Positions 1 through 8,048 of a DNA stretch of 8,566 bases are shown one piece after another. Below the pieces are notes generated by a model, which saw nothing but the letters and a program-made list of their open reading frames with translations, had not been told where the DNA came from and did no database searches. The stretch comes from Candidatus Acidiferrales bacterium (lineage in GTDB: Bacteria; Acidobacteriota; Terriglobia; Acidoferrales; UBA7541), in NCBI GenBank assembly GCA_030043155.1, contig JASHYE010000358.1, positions 1-8,566 of the forward strand. The letters run 5' to 3'. Position 1 is the stretch's first letter. Each line of letters begins with the position of its first letter. A program made the position numbers and the translations under genes.

Positions 1-942
1 CAAAAGCGCTCGACCGTTGCGCAGGTCATCAAGACGCTCACGGATAGCGGAGCAATGGAGCACAGCATCGTCGTTACAGCATCGGCCTCCGAACCTGCCA
101 CGATGCAGTACATTGCGCCATTCGCGGCGTGTGCGATGGGCGAATTTTTCCGCGATAACGGCAAACATGCCGTCTGCTTCTATGACGATCTTTCCAAGCA
201 CGCGCAGGCATATCGCGAAATTTCGTTGCTTCTTCGCCGACCGCCGGGGCGCGAAGCTTATCCGGGTGATGTGTTCTTCCTGCATTCACGTCTGCTGGAG
301 CGCGCGGCGAAATTGAGCAAGGACCTTGGCGGGGGCTCGCTCTCGGCTCTTCCTGTGATTGAAACTCAGGCGGGCGACGTCTCGGCATACATTCCCACGA
401 ATGTGATTTCGATTACCGACGGCCAGATTTACCTCGAATCTGACCTCTTCAACATCGGCGTGCGGCCTGCGATTAACGCCGGCATTTCCGTCAGCCGCGT
501 TGGCGGCAACGCGCAGATTAAGGCTATGCGCCAGGTGGCGGGTTCTCTTCGTTTGGATATGGCCCAGTTCCGCGAACTCGCTGCGTTTGCTCAATTTGGT
601 TCTGAACTGGACAAAGCTACACAGGCGCAGCTTGGCCGAGGCCGCCGCCTGACGGAACTTCTGAAACAGGATCAATTCCAGCCGCTCCCCGTAGAAAAGC
701 AGGTACTGGGAATCTTCGCCGGAACGAACGGATACACGGACGACATTCCCGTTGAAGATGTCAGGCGCTTTGAAAAGGGCCTGTACAGTTTCGTCGAGAC
801 AAATTACAGCGGCGTGCTCAAGACTCTGGCCGAGAAAAAAGCCATTGATGATAGCCTGCGCGCAGATATGAAAAAAGCAATCGAGGATTTTAAGCAGCGG
901 TTTGCTTCCGACCGCAAGATGGCCGAGGCGGCGGCAAGCTGA
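1..942 (+). CDS. atpA: ATP synthase F1 subunit alpha, 3' part (5' end outside window)
   Basis: The alpha subunit forms the non-catalytic nucleotide sites of the F1 hexamer, alternating with beta, on the cytoplasmic face of the membrane. The frame is open from base 1 and gives 313 residues to the TGA at 940-942. It opens with QKRSTVAQV, which in full-length alpha subunits (about 500-510 residues) lies near residue 200, so roughly the first 200 residues, including the Walker A loop, are missing. Visible family blocks include [44 protein letters not shown] and [13 protein letters not shown]. The arginine in VSRVGG (codon 496-498) corresponds to the alpha arginine finger that reaches into the beta catalytic site. 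The C-terminal helical domain is complete and ends in an Ala-rich tail. An in-frame ATG at 55 is internal, not the start. atpG follows after 28 nt. Identity is certain; only the truncation by the window edge is odd. Confidence 0.98.
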   Translation, partial: QKRSTVAQVIKTLTDSGAMEHSIVVTASASEPATMQYIAPFAACAMGEFFRDNGKHAVCFYDDLSKHAQAYREISLLLRRPPGREAYPGDVFFLHSRLLERAAKLSKDLGGGSLSALPVIETQAGDVSAYIPTNVISITDGQIYLESDLFNIGVRPAINAGISVSRVGGNAQIKAMRQVAGSLRLDMAQFRELAAFAQFGSELDKATQAQLGRGRRLTELLKQDQFQPLPVEKQVLGIFAGTNGYTDDIPVEDVRRFEKGLYSFVETNYSGVLKTLAEKKAIDDSLRADMKKAIEDFKQRFASDRKMAEAAAS

Positions 943-970
943 TTTTTATCCAGAAAAATTTCTAAATTCT

Positions 971-3390
<2,420 letters not shown>

Positions 3391-3415
3391 CGCCAGGAAT
3401 GGGTAATTAGCGGAA

Positions 3416-3856
3416 ATGCTGCCGCAAAATCTAGAACTGGAAATCGTCACGCCCGAGAAGCACATGCTCGACGAGACCGTCGACTATGTAGAGGTGCCGG
3501 GCAAAGAGGGCTATATGGGCATTTTGCCAGGCCATGCGCCGCTTTTGAGCGAACTCGGCATGGGCACTCTCTCCTATCGTAAAGGTGGCGACGTCCAGTA
3601 TTTCGCTGCGCTGGGCGGCTTTGTTGAGGTTCTACCCGGGCGAGTGATTGTTCTTGCGGATGCTTGTGAAAGAGCAGCCGAGATTGATGTCGAGCGCGCG
3701 CGAGGCTCCCTTGATAAGGCCAAGGCTGATTTGGGCCGGAGCGGCTTAGCCGATAGTGAGAAAACTGAGGCGTCGGTGGCCATGGACCGCGCTCAGGCGC
3801 GGCTCGATGCCGCTTCAAAAGCAGGACAGGTTCCGGCGAGCGCTGCTCATCGCTGA
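3416..3856 (+). CDS. atpC: ATP synthase F1 subunit epsilon
   Basis: Epsilon sits at the foot of gamma, contacts the c-ring and can inhibit ATP hydrolysis through its mobile C-terminal helices. The product has 146 residues (about 135-140 is usual). The N-terminal beta-sandwich (about 5-85) shows LELEIVTPEKHMLDE, VEVPGKEGYMGILPGHAPLL and ALGGFVEV, all typical of the family. The C-terminal helical hairpin (about 88-135) is intact and begins with IDVERA (90-95), which fits the I/L-D-x-x-R-A pattern linked to ATP binding in some bacterial epsilon subunits. The tail is Ala-rich. The ATG at 3416 has no well-placed Shine-Dalgarno: an AGGA lies about 17 nt upstream and a GCGGAA abuts the start. Its place directly after atpD is the standard order. 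Confidence 0.96.
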   Translation: MLPQNLELEIVTPEKHMLDETVDYVEVPGKEGYMGILPGHAPLLSELGMGTLSYRKGGDVQYFAALGGFVEVLPGRVIVLADACERAAEIDVERARGSLDKAKADLGRSGLADSEKTEASVAMDRAQARLDAASKAGQVPASAAHR

Positions 3857-3871
3857 AGACTGCCTAAACGT

Positions 3872-4147
3872 GTGAGTTCGGAAAAACGTCAATCGTCGGC
3901 AATCAAGATGTACACAACGCCTTGGTGCGGCGACTGCCGTCGCGCCAAGCTATTTCTCAACGAACGCGGAATGGCATTTCTGGAAGTGAATATCGATCAA
4001 TCTCCGGAGGCAGAAGAGCTGGTCCTTCGTGTCAATCGCGGCCGCCGAAAAGTGCCCACGTTTGAAGTTGAGGGCCGATATTTTTCCAGCAGCCCCTTCG
4101 ACCCGTATCAGCTCGCGCAAGAACTAAACATTCCTCTCAATTCATGA
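3872..4147 (+). CDS. Glutaredoxin-like thiol-disulfide oxidoreductase
   Basis: This is a small thioredoxin-fold protein of the glutaredoxin/NrdH/mycoredoxin group, 91 residues and cytoplasmic (no signal peptide). The first strand is followed by the active site YTTPWCGDC, with Cys19 and Cys22 forming a CxxC of the unusual CGDC type rather than the classical CPYC. The cis-proline loop is KVPTFEV (60-66, Pro62). The usual GG motif after it is replaced by an EGRYFSSSPFDP segment, so classical glutathione binding is uncertain and the reductant and partner are unknown. The GTG at 3872 is taken as start; the ATG at 3908 (residue 13), directly before the first strand, is a real alternative, and neither has a clear Shine-Dalgarno. 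The gene begins 15 nt after the atpC stop, so it is probably co-transcribed with the ATP synthase genes. Confidence 0.88.
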   Translation: MSSEKRQSSAIKMYTTPWCGDCRRAKLFLNERGMAFLEVNIDQSPEAEELVLRVNRGRRKVPTFEVEGRYFSSSPFDPYQLAQELNIPLNS

Positions 4148-4163
4148 ATAGCGGGTCGCGCCG

Positions 4164-4192
4164 TTTCCCGTTGCCGTAAGGAATGCTATCCT
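4164..4192 (+). promoter_or_regulatory. Possible sigma-70-type promoter with extended -10, upstream of the glutaryl-CoA dehydrogenase gene
   Basis: In the 85-nt gap after the glutaredoxin gene, TGCTATCCT (4184-4192) resembles an extended -10 element (TGn plus TATCCT, four of six consensus bases). A poor -35, TTTCCC (4164-4169), stands 17 nt upstream. Transcription would start near 4199, about 34 nt before the ATG. The -35 is weak, so read-through from the upstream operon is an equally good explanation. Confidence 0.3.
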
Positions 4193-4220
4193 TGTTTGCT
4201 GCTTTTTTAGTTACATTGAA

Positions 4221-4225
4221 AGGAG
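4221..4225 (+). promoter_or_regulatory. Shine-Dalgarno AGGAG of the glutaryl-CoA dehydrogenase gene
   Basis: AGGAG is placed 7 nt before the ATG at 4233. The site is strong and fixes the start of this gene. Confidence 0.8.
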
Positions 4226-4232
4226 AAGCTGC

Positions 4233-5405
4233 ATGCCGGCTTTTTCCGGAGTCGATTTTCTCGACTTCGATTCCCTGCTGACGGATGATGAGAAGCTCGC
4301 CCGTCAAACAGCCCGGAAGTTTGTGGATGAGCAGGTCCTGCCGATCATCGAGGAGTGCAATCGCGAAGCAAAGTTTCCCATGCAGCTCTTGCCCATGATT
4401 GCGGAGCTTGGATTTTTTGGCGCGAACCTGAAGGGTTACAGCTGCGCGGGAATGTCCAATGTCGAATATGGGCTTGTGATGCAGGAACTGGAGCGCGGCG
4501 ACTCTGGACTGCGTAGCTTCGCTTCCGTGCAATCCGCGCTGGTGATGTATCCGATTTATACGTTCGGCTCAGAGGCGCAGAAGGGAAAATGGCTCCCCCA
4601 ACTATCTGCGGGCAAAGCGATTGGCTGTTTCGGCTTGACGGAGCCGCAGTTCGGGTCAAATCCCGGGGGCATGCTCACCCGAGCGGTTCGCAAAGGCGAC
4701 AGCTATGTTCTGAACGGCGAGAAAATGTGGATTACCAACGGCTCGCTTTCGGCGGTCGCGTTGGTCTGGGCGAAATGCGAAGACGAAAAGATTCGCGGCT
4801 TCCTCGTGGAGAAAGGCACGCCCGGGTTTAAGGCGTGGGATGTGCACGGTAAATGGTCGCTGAGAGCTTCCGTGACTTCCGGACTTGCCATGACCGACTG
4901 CAAGATTCCAGCCGAGAACGTTCTGCCGAGCGTGGAAGGCTTACGGGGCCCGCTTTCCTGCCTGAATCAGGCGCGATATGGAATCGGATGGGGAGGGATT
5001 GGCGCTGCAATGGCCTGCTACGACACGGCATTGCGCTACGCGAAAGAGCGCAAGCAGTTCGGCAACAAGCCCATCGCTTCTCATCAGCTCGTGCAGGAAA
5101 AACTTGTCTGGATGATCACCGAAATCACGAAAGCGCAGTTCCTTGCACTGCAGGTTGGGCGTCTGAAAGACAAAGCGCGCGTACACCCTTCGCACATCTC
5201 CATGATGAAGATGAATAATGTTGCTATCGCCCTTGAAACCGCGAGAAAAGCGCGCGAAATCCTCGGCGCGAACGGCATTGTGGACGATTACTGCATCATG
5301 CGGCACATGAACAACCTCGAGTCGGTGTATACATACGAAGGAACCCACGACATCCATAAATTGATCATAGGCGAGCGCATCACCGGAATTGCAGCTTTTG
5401 AATAA
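4233..5405 (+). CDS. gcdH: Glutaryl-CoA dehydrogenase (decarboxylating type predicted)
   Basis: This FAD enzyme of the acyl-CoA dehydrogenase superfamily oxidises glutaryl-CoA and decarboxylates it to crotonyl-CoA, passing electrons to ETF, in degradation of lysine, tryptophan and some aromatics. The product is 390 residues, full length for the family. Visible parts are the N-terminal helical domain, the middle beta-domain with CFGLTEPQFGSNPGGM (132-147) and KMWITN (164-169), and the C-terminal helical domain with RKQFGNKPIASHQLVQEKL and the end block NLESVYTYEGTHDIH (361-375). Glu369 in that block is the catalytic base. Residues placed around the substrate carboxylate in human GCDH are kept: Glu87, Arg94 and Ser95 (in ELERGDSGLRS), and Tyr368 next to the base. 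The match to human GCDH is extensive across the C-terminal half, so a generic short-chain dehydrogenase is unlikely. glpX follows after 25 nt. Confidence 0.92.
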   Translation: MPAFSGVDFLDFDSLLTDDEKLARQTARKFVDEQVLPIIEECNREAKFPMQLLPMIAELGFFGANLKGYSCAGMSNVEYGLVMQELERGDSGLRSFASVQSALVMYPIYTFGSEAQKGKWLPQLSAGKAIGCFGLTEPQFGSNPGGMLTRAVRKGDSYVLNGEKMWITNGSLSAVALVWAKCEDEKIRGFLVEKGTPGFKAWDVHGKWSLRASVTSGLAMTDCKIPAENVLPSVEGLRGPLSCLNQARYGIGWGGIGAAMACYDTALRYAKERKQFGNKPIASHQLVQEKLVWMITEITKAQFLALQVGRLKDKARVHPSHISMMKMNNVAIALETARKAREILGANGIVDDYCIMRHMNNLESVYTYEGTHDIHKLIIGERITGIAAFE

Positions 5406-5430
5406 TTGCTAGCCTGATTCCAGAGGAGAC

Positions 5431-6414
5431 ATGGAAGACAAACTTAGCCTGGAGTTCCTGCGCGTCGTGGAACAAGCGGCGATTGCGTCAGCGCACACGA
5501 TGGGACTCGGCGACCGCCATAAAGCCGATGCTGTTGCCGTCGAAGCCATGCGCCGCGAAATGGATAGTGTCGGAATGGATGGCACGATTGTCATCGGAGA
5601 AGGTGAGCGGGACGAAGCGCCAATGCTTTTCATTGGCGAAAAAGTAGGCATGGCTGCGAAACGCAAAGATAGCTATCCGGCCGTGGATATCGCCGTCGAT
5701 CCGCTGGAGGGAACCAATCTCTGCGCCACGGGGGAGCCGAATGCGATCACAGTTCTTGCCGCGAGCGAAAAGGGTGGGCTGCTCCATGCGCCGGATTTGT
5801 ACATGGAAAAGATCGTTGTTGGACCTACTTGTCGCGGCGCAGTCGAGCTGGACGCGCCGGTAAAAGACAACTTGAAAGCTATCGCCCGGCGCCTTGATCG
5901 ACTCGTTGAAGACCTGGTTGTGATTGTGTTGGATCGGCCTCGGCACGAGAAACTCGTCAGCGAAATTCGGACTGCGGGTGCACGTATTCGGCTGATCGGT
6001 GATGGCGACCTCTCCGCAGGAATCGCTGCAGCAGTCCTTGGCTCTGGAGTTCATGCCGTGATGGGAACTGGGGGCGCTCCCGAGGGGGTCCTCACTGCCG
6101 CAGCATTGAAGTGCTTGAACGGAGAGATTATTGCGCGGCTGGTCGTCTCGAAGCCCGAGCAGCAGGAACGACTGGCGAAAATGGGCGTGGCCGATCCGAA
6201 AAAAATCTATAAAACTGATGAGTTGGCCCCCGGAAAGCAGATTATTTTCGCGTGCACCGGCGTCACAGAAGGAAATCTACTGCGCGGAGTGCGCTTTTTC
6301 GGCGAGGGCGTCCGCACCCATTCGCTTGTTCTGACGTATGACCATCGCCAGGTGCGTTTCATTGATAGTGTCCATTTGAACAAACGACCTGACGCCAAAG
6401 TTCGCTTCTTCTAG
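5431..6414 (+). CDS. glpX: Class II fructose-1,6-bisphosphatase (GlpX family)
   Basis: GlpX hydrolyses fructose 1,6-bisphosphate to fructose 6-phosphate in gluconeogenesis with Mg or Mn; some relatives also act on sedoheptulose 1,7-bisphosphate. The product is 327 residues (E. coli 336). Motifs in order are [13 protein letters not shown] (54-66), [10 protein letters not shown] (86-95), [13 protein letters not shown] (120-132) and GTGGAPEG (212-219). Asp33, Glu57, Asp90, Glu93 and Glu218 fall where the E. coli metal and catalytic residues (33, 57, 85, 88, 213) are expected, so the protein should be active. The ATG at 5431 is the only sensible start: an in-frame stop lies at 5410-5412 with no other start codon between. 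Its AGGAG (5424-5428) is only 2 nt from the ATG, which is tight. The gene is close behind the dehydrogenase gene and probably shares its transcript. Confidence 0.95.
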   Translation: MEDKLSLEFLRVVEQAAIASAHTMGLGDRHKADAVAVEAMRREMDSVGMDGTIVIGEGERDEAPMLFIGEKVGMAAKRKDSYPAVDIAVDPLEGTNLCATGEPNAITVLAASEKGGLLHAPDLYMEKIVVGPTCRGAVELDAPVKDNLKAIARRLDRLVEDLVVIVLDRPRHEKLVSEIRTAGARIRLIGDGDLSAGIAAAVLGSGVHAVMGTGGAPEGVLTAAALKCLNGEIIARLVVSKPEQQERLAKMGVADPKKIYKTDELAPGKQIIFACTGVTEGNLLRGVRFFGEGVRTHSLVLTYDHRQVRFIDSVHLNKRPDAKVRFF

Positions 6415-6472
6415 CTTCCGACGTAATCTAGGGTCATCCATCTTCCCGGGGGCGACGTCCAATTCAAACTTA

Positions 6473-6477
6473 AGAGG
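6473..6477 (+). promoter_or_regulatory. Shine-Dalgarno AGAGG of the small membrane protein gene
   Basis: AGAGG lies 8 nt before the ATG at 6486. This good placement is one of the main reasons for calling so short a reading frame a gene. Confidence 0.55.
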
Positions 6478-6485
6478 CTGCAGAA

Positions 6486-6632
6486 ATGCCTGAACTCGCG
6501 AAGCCACACTCCAAGCCGAGTACCGTACGATCAAACAAACGGCTGATCATCTTGGGGGCAATCCTCGTTTGTGTTTTCGTGGTGTGGATTGTAACCATGA
6601 TCGCGGGCGCAGGTTTTGGGCACGGGCTTTAG
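6486..6632 (+). CDS. Small single-pass membrane protein, 48 residues, function unknown
   Basis: I do not recognise this protein. The reading frame from ATG 6486 to TAG 6630-6632 encodes 48 residues in two parts: a hydrophilic N-terminus with several basic residues (Lys6, Lys10, Arg15, Lys18, Arg19) and one hydrophobic helix (about 20-40) of Leu, Ile, Val and Trp, ending in a short Gly-rich tail (GAGFGHGL). By the positive-inside rule the N-terminus should face the cytoplasm. There is no cysteine lipobox, so it is not a lipoprotein. A Shine-Dalgarno stands 8 nt upstream, and the gene is 71 nt after glpX in the same direction with no clear terminator between. Its stop codon overlaps, tail to tail, the stop of the acetyltransferase remnant on the other strand. 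A chance hydrophobic reading frame is possible, but the combination of ribosome site and topology argues for a real gene. Confidence 0.6.
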   Translation: MPELAKPHSKPSTVRSNKRLIILGAILVCVFVVWIVTMIAGAGFGHGL

Positions 6633-7101
6633 GAACGGACTTTCCCGAGCACAACATGAATGTCGCTCCAAAACATCCAGTGCGGTTTCAAGTCTTCTGC
6701 TCCATGCTTTGCATAGAATCTGCGCGCTACTTCGTTTGAGGGTTCGACATCCACGCAAATTCGAAGAGCGTTCTGCGAAACAAACGTCTGTGCAAGTCTG
6801 CAAAGCAACTCGGAGGCGGCTCCACTTCCACGTTTTTCAGGCACAACGTTGATCCACTCGAGCTCTCCCTGGCAGGAATGGCGTTGCGTGAGGTGCCCGC
6901 GATGAATCCAATTATTGATTTAGCCTCGCAGCACGTATAGCTGACTCGCGGCTTCAGTGCGAATTTCGGATCCAGTTCGCCGGCCAAATAGGCATGGATC
7001 CGTTTACTCCAGTATTCTTCCGTTTCCCATTTCGCCGCGCGAATGCGCGCCATCGCAGGGATATTGGAGTTTTCTGTTTCTCTGATGAGGAAGGCACTCA
7101 T
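6629..7101 (-). pseudogene. GNAT-family N-acetyltransferase, disrupted by a one-base frameshift
   Basis: GNAT enzymes transfer acetyl from acetyl-CoA to an amine; the substrate here is unknown. From ATG 7099-7101 the frame gives an N-terminal domain (RETENSNIPAMARIRAAKW, then IIGFIAG at residues 63-69) and then loses family resemblance. The next frame carries the rest: GHLTQRHSCQGELEWINVV, followed by the acetyl-CoA loop PEKRGSGAA and then VDVEPSNEVARRFYAKHGAE, ending at the TAA at 6629-6631. The switch falls at GGTGCCCGC (6892-6900): one extra base (a G between 6895 and 6896) would join both parts into one 157-residue protein of normal length. The span is 473 nt, one short of a multiple of three. 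This could be a true pseudogene or a sequence or assembly error. The gene lies 42 nt downstream of the XRE regulator gene in the same direction. No clear Shine-Dalgarno precedes its ATG. Confidence 0.85.
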
Positions 7102-7143
7102 GTGCCGCGCGGCCCAGCTTTGCCTTTCGCGCCCGCCGGCGCT

Positions 7144-7791
7144 TTACCGATGCGCGGAGGCCATCGGCGACGTGTGCCTCCGCGCCGGCATCTGTGGCAT
7201 CTTGGACTCACGTATGGGCGCCACGGGCGCTCGCATGGCGCTATTGCTCACGTGATCACTGATCGCTTGCAGCCGCTTCAATATGGACTGCCACTGGCCC
7301 CACTCCAACTGGCGCAAAAACGGCCGCAGTCCTTGGATGAATGGGTCCTCCAGCAGTGTCTGGCCCGTGGACTCCGGTACGAAGAAGCGGTTCAAGCCAA
7401 CACCCAGAGCTTCGGCAATCTTTTCGAGCGTACCGAGGCTCGGCGTCATCTGTCCGCTCTCAATGCGCGAGAGGTAGGAACGCGAAACACGCGAGCGGGC
7501 CTGAAGCTGGCTCTGCGTCATTCCGCGGGATTCACGCAACTGTCGAATCCGCAAACCGATATTCTCAACGGTATCCTGGTTCGGCGCTTCATTCGCCGCT
7601 TGCGAGTCGGCGCCCGCAGATCCTTCCGCCGAAGGAGTCGGGATGACGAAAGTCACCCTCGGAGGCAGCAGGCGCACGCAGCGGCGACAGTTATCCGTTT
7701 TCGTACGATACTGAACGAGTCCGCAGACACCACAGCGGATTACTTCTCGGTCCATGTCCGAAATGGCTTCCTCAGTTTTCTTCTCTACCAC
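7144..7791 (-). CDS. Zinc-ribbon plus XRE-type helix-turn-helix transcriptional regulator
   Basis: This 215-residue protein is probably a DNA-binding repressor or activator. At the N-terminus, Cys20, Cys23, Cys35 and Cys38 (CGVC and CRRC) form a likely zinc ribbon. A flexible Pro/Ala/Ser-rich linker (about 50-72) leads to a Cro/C1-type helix-turn-helix (about 77-137) with RIRQLRESRGMTQSQL, then SRSYLSRIESGQMTPSLGTL and KIAEALGVGL. After it comes a helical segment (150-180) with LRPFLRQLEWGQWQSIL, and then a basic, probably disordered tail. The GTG at 7789-7791 is chosen because GAGG stands 7 nt upstream of it; the ATG at 7753-7755 (residue 13), just before the zinc ribbon, is the alternative but has a poor ribosome site. 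Its ligand and target genes cannot be read from the sequence. It may control itself, the downstream acetyltransferase and the divergent HD-hydrolase gene. Confidence 0.88.
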   Translation of the reverse strand: MVEKKTEEAISDMDREVIRCGVCGLVQYRTKTDNCRRCVRLLPPRVTFVIPTPSAEGSAGADSQAANEAPNQDTVENIGLRIRQLRESRGMTQSQLQARSRVSRSYLSRIESGQMTPSLGTLEKIAEALGVGLNRFFVPESTGQTLLEDPFIQGLRPFLRQLEWGQWQSILKRLQAISDHVSNSAMRAPVAPIRESKMPQMPARRHTSPMASAHR

Positions 7792-7871
7792 CGGTCATCC
7801 TCACAGACTCTTCCGGCGGTGCGGTGGGGAGGAGCGTTTCACAGGGGAAGGCAGAAACTGGCGCGAGCGGC

Positions 7872-7900
7872 ATTGTCTCCAGCGCACTATCCTAAGTCAA
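7872..7900 (-). promoter_or_regulatory. Sigma-70-type promoter for the XRE regulator gene
   Basis: On the - strand, TTGACT (complement of 7895-7900, five of six consensus bases) and GACAAT (complement of 7872-7877, four of six) are separated by exactly 17 nt. A run of seven A residues lies just upstream of the -35 (complement of 7904-7910) and could act as an UP element. Transcription would start near 7865, giving a leader of about 74 nt before the GTG at 7791. This is the best promoter match I found in the window. Confidence 0.65.
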
Positions 7901-7932
7901 GTCTTTTTTTGCCTATTTCGTGATTACCAGAC

Positions 7933-7954
7933 GCCAGAGAAATTCTACTCTGGC
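7933..7954. promoter_or_regulatory. Perfect 7-bp inverted repeat, possible operator
   Basis: GCCAGAG (7933-7939) and CTCTGGC (7948-7954) form a perfect dyad around an 8-nt AT-rich centre. It lies between the divergent regulator and HD-hydrolase genes, 32 bp upstream of the -35 of the regulator promoter and 94 nt before the hydrolase ATG. A regulator-binding site is the simplest reading; an RNA hairpin in the hydrolase leader is the alternative. There is no T-run directly after it, so it is not a terminator. Confidence 0.35.
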
Positions 7955-8036
7955 TACTTCGGAGAAATCAATGGCCCACTCCTGCGAGAAGGGCCTCCGA
8001 CGAGCGCAATTTTTGATACGCTGTTACCTCATTTTT

Positions 8037-8041
8037 GGAGG
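8037..8041 (+). promoter_or_regulatory. Shine-Dalgarno GGAGG of the HD-hydrolase gene
   Basis: GGAGG is 7 nt before the ATG at 8049, strong and well spaced. It sets the start of the gene that runs off the window end. Confidence 0.8.
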
Positions 8042-8048
8042 GAGCGGA

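Noticed and set aside
902..970. Upstream extension of atpG by 23 codons
   Set aside because: It would overlap atpA, encode a basic stretch unlike any gamma N-terminus, and lose the family start at MPTLLDYRRR.
4178..4193. AAGGA/TCCTT hairpin followed by a T-run at 4203-4208, as a terminator of the ATP synthase operon
   Set aside because: The stem has only five AT/GC-mixed pairs and the T-run is about 10 nt away, so it does not fit an intrinsic terminator.
5488..6054. 188-residue open frame on the - strand
   Set aside because: It is antisense to glpX and shows no domain or ribosome site.
6892..6900. Programmed ribosomal frameshift in the acetyltransferase gene
   Set aside because: There is no slippery heptamer or clear downstream structure, and GNAT genes are not known to use recoding; a deletion or sequence error is simpler.
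6994..7923. 309-residue open frame on the + strand
   Set aside because: It is antisense to the acetyltransferase and XRE regulator genes, has low-complexity Arg/His-rich content, and no family resemblance.
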